From assembly GCA_024684155.1 (NCBI GenBank), contig JAIKXK010000106.1, positions 1 to 8,025 of the forward strand: a stretch of DNA of 8,025 nt. The letters run 5' to 3'. The DNA comes from Lachnospiraceae bacterium (GTDB lineage Bacteria; Bacillota; Clostridia; Lachnospirales; Lachnospiraceae). This document shows, piece by piece, positions 1 through 7,075 of this stretch; position 1 is the stretch's first letter; each line of letters starts with the position of its first letter. The translations under genes were made by a program, and so were the position numbers. A model generated the notes under the pieces. It saw nothing but the letters and a program-made list of their open reading frames with translations, ran no database searches and was not told the DNA's origin.

Positions 1-350
1 GTTTCAGGACGAAGTTCTGCCATAGTTGCATAAGGATCTGCCTTGTATAGTTTTTCTCCTTCAGGGGTTGTAATTAGATACTTATACAAATCCCCTTCCT
101 TCGCCTCAGGAATAAAGGTCTCGTAGACACCCATTTCTTCCGGTGCCACTCTCTCCATCATATGAGATGTTTCATTCCATCCATTGAACTCACCAATAAC
201 AGCAACTGATGCTGCGTGTGGAGCCCAAACATCAAAACAAATTCCCTCTACTCCATCTACAGTCATTTCATGAGCACCCATTTTTCTAAATATGTCATAG
301 TGAGTGCCCTGTCCCAATAAATAACTGTCTAATTCTGTGAAATTACTCAT
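1..350 (-). CDS. glgB: 1,4-alpha-glucan branching enzyme GlgB, N-terminal part (runs off the left edge)
   Basis: This is the first 116 codons of a glycogen branching enzyme, which cuts alpha-1,4-glucan chains and reattaches them as alpha-1,6 branches in the cytoplasm. The visible part is the N-terminal region and the CBM48-type beta-sandwich that precedes the GH13 catalytic barrel. It contains G-T-H-Y-D-I-F-R-K-M-G-A-H (about residues 15-27), F-D-V-W-A-P-H-A-A-S-V (39-49), G-E-F-N-G-W (53-58), G-D-L-Y-K-Y (86-91) and K-A-D-P-Y-A followed by E-L-R-P (103-115). These are the usual GlgB landmarks in the right order. The catalytic Asp/Glu residues lie outside the window. The ATG at 348-350 has a GAGGGG ribosome site seven bases upstream, and that site overlaps the stop codon of the preceding gene, so it is probably translated in coupling with it. 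The family is secure. The only alternative is another CBM48 enzyme such as a debranching enzyme, which fits the KADPYA/ELRP segment less well. Confidence 0.93.
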   Translation of the reverse strand, partial: MSNFTELDSYLLGQGTHYDIFRKMGAHEMTVDGVEGICFDVWAPHAASVAVIGEFNGWNETSHMMERVAPEEMGVYETFIPEAKEGDLYKYLITTPEGEKLYKADPYATMAELRPE

Positions 351-357
351 ATCTTTT

Positions 358-363
358 CCCCTC
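358..363 (-). promoter_or_regulatory. Ribosome binding site of glgB overlapping the upstream stop codon
   Basis: On the minus strand the sequence reads TAG-AGGGG-AAAAGAT-ATG. The G of the TAG stop of the TPR-AAA gene is the first base of GAGGGG, the Shine-Dalgarno element of glgB. Ribosomes finishing the upstream gene would therefore stop on the glgB initiation region, an arrangement commonly associated with translational coupling. The overlap is seen directly; the coupling is inferred. Confidence 0.75.
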
Positions 364-3296
364 TATTCTTCTTGAAAATCTTTCTCCTGTAAGATTAAAT
401 TTCCCTCATCATCATAATGCTTTCCGCCAAGTCGACCAAAGAAACCTCCTAGTCCACCTCTCTCTGCATAATCAATGGCTTCATCAACAATCTCCTTCAC
501 TCCTGTAATGTAAACAGGATGATCTGGACGGAATCGAATATTGATCTTATCGTACAAAGCCAAAATACCTAACTCATCAATGCTGTACCCCAACTCCAGC
601 GCATAAGTTTTTCCAAAATTAACCAATTCATCAATGGTTAATACCGGAATATTGATTCGTTCCGTAAATTTCTTTGATAACTCGCCATTCATATTCATAA
701 GACGTCTCAGGTTTTCCTTGGTGTCTTCAAAGATTACTAACATACCTGTATCATCATTCTCCATTAATAAAGACAATGTTACTGCACTTTCTACGTTAAT
801 ATCTCCGGCTTTTTCTACAATCAAACATCCTCCAGCAACTGCAGCAAAGAGTTGTTTAATATCTTTTTCATTCAGGCGTGCACCGTCGATTTTACCTACG
901 TTTCCAGAAGGCTTTCCAAGCTCTTCCTGCAACACCTTTATAATATTAGTAGCAAGGGTGGTTTTTCCACTACCCTTTCCGCCTTGAATTAAAATATTTC
1001 CAGTTTTTACCGAATTAGATCCAGATAATCTTGCCCGAACTCCAGTTAATACCTGACAAAGATTTTTCTCCATTCCCACAATAGGAATAAAATAAGAAAA
1101 GATTTCCTTTTCATCTGCCGTAAGTTCAAACTGAGGCATCTCCTGCTCAATTACTTCTCTTTCTAATTCCTTCTCAAGAGAAATATCTGGAGTTACACGA
1201 CCTAAATCAATGGTCTTTCCATTGTAGATTGCATCTTCCTCTGCCTTTTGCTCAGGAGTCAGTTCATCTTCCACCTGGATATCCTTGTCTTTTTCCATAA
1301 GTTCTGCTATGGAATCTGCTAATAACATTTCGGAATCAAGTTCTTCCTTGGAAATATCATCGGAAGCACTTTCTGCTTCTGTTTCTTCCTCTTCAAAGAA
1401 CTCTTCTGTATCTATCTTAGGAAGTTCTATATCATCATCGAAACTCTCATCTGAAGAGTCCTCTTGTGTTGTCTTCTCTAAAGGCTCATTATTGAATACT
1501 TCTTCCGAGTCTACTTCCTTTGTATTTTGTTCCAAGGAAGCCTTTGGTACTTCCTCTCCAGAAATTCGATCAATTTCATTCTGAAGCATTTTGTTTAAGT
1601 CTGCTACGATTTGTGTTGCTTTTTCCATTTCGTCCTCTGTCGCCTTTTCCTGCAACTCTCCCTCAGTAGGTTCCTCAACAATTTCTTCTATTTTTTCTTC
1701 TTCAGGTTCCTCAACAATTTCTTCTATTTTTTCTTCTTCAGGTTCCTCTATCATATCACTTGATGATTCAAGCTCTGGTGGGGTCCATGAATTTAATTCG
1801 CTTTCAGGGACTGCATGTTCTATAGCATGTTCCAATCCAGCTGCTACTACATCTTCCGCTGCCTTTGCTGCAGATACTACAGGAATTTCTAGTCCAACTC
1901 CTGTTACCACTCCGGCACCTTCAATCTTAGGAATACTAAAGGTACGGTTTTCCTTCAAAGCTTCTGTCTCTTCAGAAGGATCCAAAACATTCTCTTTTAA
2001 ATCTTCATTCTCTGATAAGTTAAGCTCTTCTGTTGGCTGCTCTTCTACTTCCTCTGAAACATCTTTTGAAAGATACTCTTCCTTCATAAGTTCCTGAGGA
2101 GACATACCAGCATCTAGTTTTGGCGATGCCTCTTCCAGGCGATCCATAATTTGAGTAGCTTCCGAAATGGCTTTTGCCTTGGTCTGCTCAAACTTCATCT
2201 GCTCCGCTTCATCAAGGGCTGCCTTTGCAGCGGCTCTGGTCTTCTCCCAGTTTGCCATAACATCTTCTATGGTCATTTGGCCTTGGATTGGGGTTTCTCT
2301 CACTCCTGTATCAGGGAAAACAAAACTAACCTGTCCATCATGGGCCTCAGTTAAATATTCCTGGAAATTTAACTTTAATGTCTCATCTAATTTCTTATCT
2401 TCTTCCTTCTTTTCTTCCGACTCTGGAGCCTTATCCTCTTCCTGAATCTGTAGGAAAGGAAGATCTTCCACAAGGCCTTTTATGGCCTCTAAATTCTCAT
2501 CAATCTCTGCAGACTCTGTTGCCTGCATAATTTCTTCAATGTTCTTTTTTATTTCTGCCTGTAAATTAATGGTATTGTACTTATCTGCAGAAACTTCTAC
2601 TTCTGGGATTTGAATTGGTTTGTGCAAAATCTCGCTGGTACCAAATTCCTCCCCTGGAATAATTTCTGTAATTCCATCTTTTTTCTGCTGTATTTTTCGA
2701 TACTTATCCTCCTGGTTTTTATCCAACGGATGATATAACATCTTAAGTTCTAAGGCACGCTCCACATAAGGGCCATCACCGAACCATAGAATAAGCTCAT
2801 CGCATAAATCGATACATTTATCTACGACACCGGATTTATGATATAAATGTGCCAGTTCATAAGCCCATTCTTCCATAAAATCATGGGCCTTTAATTCTTC
2901 TAAAATAGAAATCAAAGTATCATTATCTGCTCCCTTGGCACGATTAATTTCGTATCGAATTACATATTTCAAACTATCGTGAGGTGCAATCTCTACAAAT
3001 TCATCGTAGTATTCTGCAGCAGCTTCCAGATTTCCCATCTTTACTGCAATAATAGCCAAACGATAAATAATCATTCGACCAATAGGGGAACGTTCATGAC
3101 CGATTTCCAACAAATCTTTGGCTTCTTCCAAGTCTCCACAAGCCTCAAAAAGCTCGCCTGCTTGCAACAAAATATTAACATTAGGGACTTTTTTCCAATT
3201 TTCTTCTCGTAAAAGTTCCAATGCCTCTTCTTTTTTGTCATTTTGTATTAGTTTTCGGATTTCTTCTATTTTCGCCTTGTATTCGTTTCGATCCAC
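363..3296 (-). CDS. TPR-repeat protein with long acidic linker and C-terminal degenerate AAA+-like domain, function unknown
   Basis: This 977-residue soluble protein has no signal peptide or membrane segment and no function I can name. It has three parts. Residues about 1-190 are alpha-helical and TPR-like, with helix pairs near 38-70, 72-105 and 143-172 carrying the G-D/N-L-E-E-A pattern. Residues about 200-720 are a very Glu-rich, low-complexity linker, probably disordered, containing an exact duplicated 12-residue unit. Residues about 725-957 resemble the CbbX/SpoVK class of AAA+ ATPases: an I-V-G-M-E entry motif (739-743), a perfect Walker A G-G-K-G-S-G-K-T (772-779), and a Walker B-like strand L-I-V-E-K-A (825-830). 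A segment G-E-L-S-K-K-F (871-877) matches N-P-G-L-x-S-R-F of that class. The Walker B Asp-Glu is replaced by Glu828-Lys829 and the arginine finger by Lys876, so hydrolysis is doubtful. The tail is Gly/Phe-rich, then acidic. The start is GTG, supported by GAGGT six bases upstream; the next in-frame ATG lies far downstream at residue 141. TPRs suggest a scaffold role, which is inference. Confidence 0.85.
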   Translation of the reverse strand: MDRNEYKAKIEEIRKLIQNDKKEEALELLREENWKKVPNVNILLQAGELFEACGDLEEAKDLLEIGHERSPIGRMIIYRLAIIAVKMGNLEAAAEYYDEFVEIAPHDSLKYVIRYEINRAKGADNDTLISILEELKAHDFMEEWAYELAHLYHKSGVVDKCIDLCDELILWFGDGPYVERALELKMLYHPLDKNQEDKYRKIQQKKDGITEIIPGEEFGTSEILHKPIQIPEVEVSADKYNTINLQAEIKKNIEEIMQATESAEIDENLEAIKGLVEDLPFLQIQEEDKAPESEEKKEEDKKLDETLKLNFQEYLTEAHDGQVSFVFPDTGVRETPIQGQMTIEDVMANWEKTRAAAKAALDEAEQMKFEQTKAKAISEATQIMDRLEEASPKLDAGMSPQELMKEEYLSKDVSEEVEEQPTEELNLSENEDLKENVLDPSEETEALKENRTFSIPKIEGAGVVTGVGLEIPVVSAAKAAEDVVAAGLEHAIEHAVPESELNSWTPPELESSSDMIEEPEEEKIEEIVEEPEEEKIEEIVEEPTEGELQEKATEDEMEKATQIVADLNKMLQNEIDRISGEEVPKASLEQNTKEVDSEEVFNNEPLEKTTQEDSSDESFDDDIELPKIDTEEFFEEEETEAESASDDISKEELDSEMLLADSIAELMEKDKDIQVEDELTPEQKAEEDAIYNGKTIDLGRVTPDISLEKELEREVIEQEMPQFELTADEKEIFSYFIPIVGMEKNLCQVLTGVRARLSGSNSVKTGNILIQGGKGSGKTTLATNIIKVLQEELGKPSGNVGKIDGARLNEKDIKQLFAAVAGGCLIVEKAGDINVESAVTLSLLMENDDTGMLVIFEDTKENLRRLMNMNGELSKKFTERINIPVLTIDELVNFGKTYALELGYSIDELGILALYDKINIRFRPDHPVYITGVKEIVDEAIDYAERGGLGGFFGRLGGKHYDDEGNLILQEKDFQEE
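1669..1748 (-). repeat. Exact 36-bp tandem duplication inside the acidic linker of the TPR-AAA gene
   Basis: Bases 1669-1704 and 1705-1740 are identical, and the first eight bases of a third copy (GGTTCCTC on the plus strand) follow at 1741-1748. The unit is 12 codons long, so copy number can change without breaking the frame. On the coding strand each unit encodes the acidic period E-E-K-I-E-E-I-V-E-E-P-E (about residues 520-543). The identity, including all synonymous positions, points to a recent duplication by slippage or unequal recombination. Confidence 0.95.
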
Positions 3297-3300
3297 GTTT

Positions 3301-3307
3301 CCACCTC
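3301..3307 (-). promoter_or_regulatory. Ribosome binding site deciding the GTG start of the TPR-AAA gene
   Basis: The minus strand reads GAGGTGG-AAAC-GTG. The GAGGT core lies six bases before the GTG at 3294-3296, the same spacing as for the ATG starts nearby. No in-frame ATG occurs until codon 141, inside the TPR region, so GTG is the credible start. Confidence 0.75.
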
Positions 3308-3343
3308 AGATGAATTCCTTATTATTACTTCAAGTGTATCATA

Positions 3344-4690
3344 CTACTCTTCTTTTTTCTTTAAGAATTTTGGTGTCTTTGCCTTTTGACGGGCAGCTTC
3401 TTTTTCAGGATCCTTAGGAATCACTTTTAAAGTGTTTTCATCCACATGATCCATATCTATATAAGTTTCTGTATCCTCCGGCAGCTTTCGCTTTCGTAGT
3501 AAAAATCTTGAAATTCTACCGCAAATATAATAGATTACCGCAACTGTTGGAACTCCTAAAAGCATTCCCAAAAAGCCAAACAGACTTCCGCCAACTACAA
3601 TAGCCAGTACTACCCAGAAGGATGAAATTCCGGTTGAATCCCCTAAAATCTTTGGTCCAATTAAATTTCCATCAATCTGCTGTAATATCAATACAAAAAT
3701 CAGGAAGTAAATTCCCATTCTTGGTTCTGTTAAAAAGATAATAATAACCGTAGGAACCGCACCAATATAAGGACCAAATACAGGAATAATGTTGGTAACT
3801 CCAATAATTACAGATGTAAGAAGTGGATAAGGCATATCAATAATCTGCATTACCACATAACAAATTACACCAATAATAAAGGAATCAATAATCTTTCCTA
3901 TAATAAATCCGTAGAAAATATCATTGGTCTTACGTAATACCTCCATTACAACATTTCCTGCTTTTACAGGGAATGCGCCGTAGACTATCTTCTTTGCCTG
4001 ACCTTTGAACTTCTCTTTTTCAAGAAGCACATACACAGAAACAAATATAGCAATCAAGATATTAACAATAAACTTACCAACACCAAGGCCAACACTTGTT
4101 ACCAGTTCAATTAACTGATTCTGATCTTCAACGTTGAAATAGCTCTTTGCCATTTCCACAACGTTATTTATACCAGTCATAATCTTTTCATCGTTTTTCG
4201 CGCCTAAAATTTGCTTTTCATAACGACCACCGGTAATTTCATTGGCCCAATCCAGTACGCCATAAATCTGTTCCATAATATGGTCTACCAAATAGGCAAT
4301 GGTGTTATATAACTCTGGCAAAACTGCTACAAAGAACAGAATGATAATTCCCCAGAAAATTACAAGGGCAATAAGGGTGTTTAAAACACGTACATTTTTT
4401 CTTGTACGCTCTGGATTTTTTGTTTTCTTCATGAAAAAGGGTAAAAACTTTTTCTCGAAAAACATCATCATTGGATTCATTAAAAATGCAAATACAAATC
4501 CAATAATAATAGGGAAGAAAGCTGTAGTAACTACATCCACCCCTGCCTTTAAACCAGCATAACGTTTTACGCAGAAATAAAAGATGATAATACCTACTGC
4601 TGCGACGATGGCAACAATTGCTAATGGCAGGAATCGTCGCACCATACTTTGTGCATATTCTTTATCGTATTTGTCTTGTTTACCTTCCAT
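3344..4690 (-). CDS. AI-2E family transporter (PerM/TqsA/YdiK-like, formerly UPF0118) integral membrane protein
   Basis: This is a 448-residue polytopic inner-membrane protein of the AI-2E transporter family. Hydrophobic segments lie at about 20-41, 52-76, 103-124, 202-223, 258-284, 288-320, 325-338 and 357-392, with a long amphipathic, non-membrane stretch at about 125-200 between the third and fourth. This layout is typical of the family. Two family motifs are clear: I-I-P-V-F-G-P-Y-I-G-A-V-P (301-313), and Q-Q-I-D-G-N-L-I-G-P-K-I-L-G (337-350) followed by a glycine-rich segment. The C-terminal tail (about 397-448) is charged, with many Lys and Arg near the end, and probably cytoplasmic. 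The name comes from E. coli TqsA, linked to autoinducer-2 export; other members act as Na+/H+ antiporters or have no known substrate, so AI-2 transport should not be assumed. The ATG is preceded by GAGGT seven bases upstream. It lies 53 bases after the hydratase and 47 before the TPR-AAA gene. Confidence 0.92.
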   Translation of the reverse strand: MEGKQDKYDKEYAQSMVRRFLPLAIVAIVAAVGIIIFYFCVKRYAGLKAGVDVVTTAFFPIIIGFVFAFLMNPMMMFFEKKFLPFFMKKTKNPERTRKNVRVLNTLIALVIFWGIIILFFVAVLPELYNTIAYLVDHIMEQIYGVLDWANEITGGRYEKQILGAKNDEKIMTGINNVVEMAKSYFNVEDQNQLIELVTSVGLGVGKFIVNILIAIFVSVYVLLEKEKFKGQAKKIVYGAFPVKAGNVVMEVLRKTNDIFYGFIIGKIIDSFIIGVICYVVMQIIDMPYPLLTSVIIGVTNIIPVFGPYIGAVPTVIIIFLTEPRMGIYFLIFVLILQQIDGNLIGPKILGDSTGISSFWVVLAIVVGGSLFGFLGMLLGVPTVAVIYYICGRISRFLLRKRKLPEDTETYIDMDHVDENTLKVIPKDPEKEAARQKAKTPKFLKKKEE

Positions 4691-4743
4691 GTATTTTACC
4701 TCGCAGAATATAATCTCCCTTATTTCACACCCTCATATCCCAA

Positions 4744-7035
4744 TTACTTTTGTGCTCTATAGTAATTAATCAGACATCCTTTTTCGATGATTTCACGTTC
4801 ATCATCGGTAAGTTCACCCATCTGTAAGTTGAACTCTTTTAAACTTCCATCTTTTACAACAAAAGCCTGAATGTCAGATTTCTTTTCGGAAACAGCTTTG
4901 TATACATTTGGTACAAAAATATAATCTCCGTTAGTGAAAGGAAGATCTCCATCCTCAATCAAGAAAGGAAGCATTCCCCAGTTAATAAGGTTGGAGCGAT
5001 ATCTCTTTGTTGCATATTCATTTGCAATGTTTGCCCATCCACCTAAAACCTTCTGGCATGATGCAGCCTGCTCACGAGCAGAACCATCACCAGGTTTTAC
5101 AGCAAAGATGGTGCTACCAACACCGATATTATTTCTAGTTACATCTTCGTAAGTCTTGCGGATGGTATCCATAACGGCATGGAATTCTTCAGATACTTCA
5201 CCAGGACAGGTATCTGCCTCAATGGCTTTTTGAATCTTTTGAACTTCCTTTGCACGACCTACATACTCAGGATCCTTACGGGAAAGAGTAAACTCTGCCA
5301 GTCCTAAAGGATTAGAGCGATAAGAAGATGTTTCACCTGAAGGAATCAACTCATCGGTTGTAGTTACAGGATCGTGAATCTCAGAAACAACCTTTAAAAT
5401 CATATGCTCAGGCAATGGACTCATTGCTGGCCAATCCTTAATGTTTGGACCAAATTTAATTTCTTCTGAAGGATCTGCTACCCCCTTTGAATCAAAGACT
5501 CTGTTTTCATAGATTGTTTTATCAAAGAAGTATTTTGGCTTAGTAAAGTTTACATCGATTTCATCTGCACCAGTTAAATAACCCTGGTTTGCTGCAGTTG
5601 CTGCAATGGAACGGGCATCCATAAGTGCCACAGAAGAAATCTGGCCATTTTGTAATTTCGAACCTTCACGGTTAGGGAAGTTTCTTGTAGAATGACGGAT
5701 GGAGAATCCATTGTTAGAAGGAGTATCTCCTGCTCCGAAACATGGTCCGCAGAATGCTGTTTTTACAATGGCACCCGTAGCCATTAAATCAGCTACAGCT
5801 CCATTTTTCACAAGTTCCATATAAATAGGTGTACTTGCCGGGTAAACAGAAAGTGTAAACTCATCTGGACCAATGGATGCGCCACGTAAAATATCAGCCG
5901 CATCTGTAATGTTTTCAAAACCACCACCGGCACAACCAGCAATGATTCCCTGATCAACATATAGTTTTCCGTTGCGAACCTTATCCTTTAAGGTAAAGTC
6001 AACCTGTCCGTCTAAAGATACAGCGGCACGCTTTTCGCAGTCATCTAAAATATCTAAAAGATTTGCCTTTAACTCTTCAATAGTATAAGTATTTGAAGGA
6101 TGGAAAGGCATGGCAATCATAGGCTTAATTTCAGATAAATCAATTTCAATCATGCCATCATAGTAAGCTACATTTCCAGGTGTAAGTTCTTTGTACTCTT
6201 CTACACGACCGTGGATATCATAGAATTCACGAACCTTGTCATCTGTTTTCCAAATAGAAGAAAGACAGGTAGTCTCTGTCGTCATAACGTCAACGCCAAT
6301 TCTGAAATCAACAGAAAGGTTTGCCACTCCAGGTCCTACAAACTCCATTACTTTATTTTTAACGTAACCCTTATCAAATACTTCTCCAATAATTGCAAGA
6401 GCAACGTCCTGAGGTCCAACACCCTTTCTAGGAGTTCCTGTAAGATAAATTCCTACTACCTCTGGCATATTAATATCGTAAGTACGATTTAATAACTGTT
6501 TTACAAGTTCAGGACCACCTTCACCCATAGCCATAGTACCAAGAGCACCATAGCGGGTATGAGAGTCAGATCCTAAAATCATCTTTCCACCACCAGCTAA
6601 CATTTCACGGGCAAACTGGTGAATAACAGCCTGATGAGGAGGAACATAAATTCCACCATATTTCTTTGCACATGTAAGTCCAAACATATGGTCATCTTCA
6701 TTAATGGTTCCACCTACTGCACATAAAGAGTTGTGGCAGTTTGTAAGAACATAAGGAATTGGGAATTTTTCAAGGCCTGACGCGCGGGCAGTCTGAATAA
6801 TACCTACATAAGTAATATCATGAGAGGTTAGCTTATCAAATTTAATTTGTAACTTCTCCATATTTCCGGAAGTATTATGGTCTTTTAAAATACCATAGGC
6901 AATGGTGTTTTGCTTTGCCTCTTCCTTTGATGTTTTAACTCCACTTTTGCTTTCCACAATAGCAGTTGCATCCTGAGCATCGGCTACCAACTCAGTTCCG
7001 TTTACAAGATACATTCCTGTTTTAGAAAGTTTCAT
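4744..7035 (-). CDS. Aconitase-superfamily hydratase, YbhJ-like, [4Fe-4S] enzyme of uncertain substrate
   Basis: This is a cytoplasmic aconitase-fold (de)hydratase of 763 residues from the preferred start. The three iron-sulfur cysteines are present: Cys368 in G-C-A-G-G, and Cys429 and Cys432 in C-G-P-C. Also present are D-S-H-T (157-160), the preceding I-H-Q (His139), R-N-F-P-N-R (Arg451, Arg456), and a C-terminal swivel-domain loop G-D-G-S-A-R-E (Ser652, Arg654) matching the G-x-G-S-S-R-E loop whose first Ser is the catalytic base in aconitase. Differences from true aconitases include Ala in place of the second Ser, Thr-Arg-Asn-Phe where aconitase has Asn-Arg-Asn-Phe, and T-N-C-H-N-S-L-C (98-105) where aconitase has an Asp-His pair. 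From memory, that segment and the N-E-D-D-H after it closely match E. coli YbhJ, an uncharacterised paralogue, so 'aconitate hydratase' would overstate what is known. The ATG at 7033-7035 is preferred over the one at 7039-7041 because GAGGT lies six bases from the former and directly abuts the latter. Confidence 0.88.
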   Translation of the reverse strand: MKLSKTGMYLVNGTELVADAQDATAIVESKSGVKTSKEEAKQNTIAYGILKDHNTSGNMEKLQIKFDKLTSHDITYVGIIQTARASGLEKFPIPYVLTNCHNSLCAVGGTINEDDHMFGLTCAKKYGGIYVPPHQAVIHQFAREMLAGGGKMILGSDSHTRYGALGTMAMGEGGPELVKQLLNRTYDINMPEVVGIYLTGTPRKGVGPQDVALAIIGEVFDKGYVKNKVMEFVGPGVANLSVDFRIGVDVMTTETTCLSSIWKTDDKVREFYDIHGRVEEYKELTPGNVAYYDGMIEIDLSEIKPMIAMPFHPSNTYTIEELKANLLDILDDCEKRAAVSLDGQVDFTLKDKVRNGKLYVDQGIIAGCAGGGFENITDAADILRGASIGPDEFTLSVYPASTPIYMELVKNGAVADLMATGAIVKTAFCGPCFGAGDTPSNNGFSIRHSTRNFPNREGSKLQNGQISSVALMDARSIAATAANQGYLTGADEIDVNFTKPKYFFDKTIYENRVFDSKGVADPSEEIKFGPNIKDWPAMSPLPEHMILKVVSEIHDPVTTTDELIPSGETSSYRSNPLGLAEFTLSRKDPEYVGRAKEVQKIQKAIEADTCPGEVSEEFHAVMDTIRKTYEDVTRNNIGVGSTIFAVKPGDGSAREQAASCQKVLGGWANIANEYATKRYRSNLINWGMLPFLIEDGDLPFTNGDYIFVPNVYKAVSEKKSDIQAFVVKDGSLKEFNLQMGELTDDEREIIEKGCLINYYRAQK

Positions 7036-7041
7036 TTTCAT

Positions 7042-7046
7042 ACCTC
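7042..7046 (-). promoter_or_regulatory. Ribosome binding site deciding the hydratase start
   Basis: The minus strand reads GAGGT-ATG-AAA-ATG. The first ATG (7039-7041) touches the Shine-Dalgarno element with no spacer, which is not a usable spacing. The second (7033-7035) sits six bases away, like the other starts in this window. The choice changes the protein by only two residues (763 versus 765). Confidence 0.7.
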
Positions 7047-7075
7047 ACAATCTTTTTTCATTTTCCTTTTATATC

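Noticed and set aside
1591..2097. Long Ser-rich reading frame on the plus strand opposite the acidic linker
   Set aside because: It is the antisense shadow of a Glu-codon-rich region (GAA/GAG read backwards gives TTC/CTC and Ser-rich frames). It has low complexity and no credible ribosome site. The same applies to the plus-strand frame at 1285-1584.
3336..3343. TATGATAC (minus strand) in the gap before the TPR-AAA gene, also present at 7888-7895 after gpsA, considered as a -10 element
   Set aside because: Neither copy has an acceptable -35 at 16-18 bases upstream (TCTTAA/TTCTTA-like at one, AGCGGT at the other). Sharing an eight-base AT-rich word between two gaps is weak evidence on its own.
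3344..4690. Assigning autoinducer-2 export or quorum sensing to the membrane protein
   Set aside because: The family name derives from one E. coli member. The motifs show family membership only, and no luxS or lsr gene is in the window.
4691..4743. TATATT on the minus strand in the gap before the AI-2E gene as a promoter -10
   Set aside because: No -35-like hexamer lies at a suitable distance. The sequence is simply AT-rich.
6211..6492. Plus-strand frame of 93 codons opposite the hydratase
   Set aside because: It lies wholly inside a gene with intact catalytic motifs on the other strand, and its translation shows no recognisable domain.
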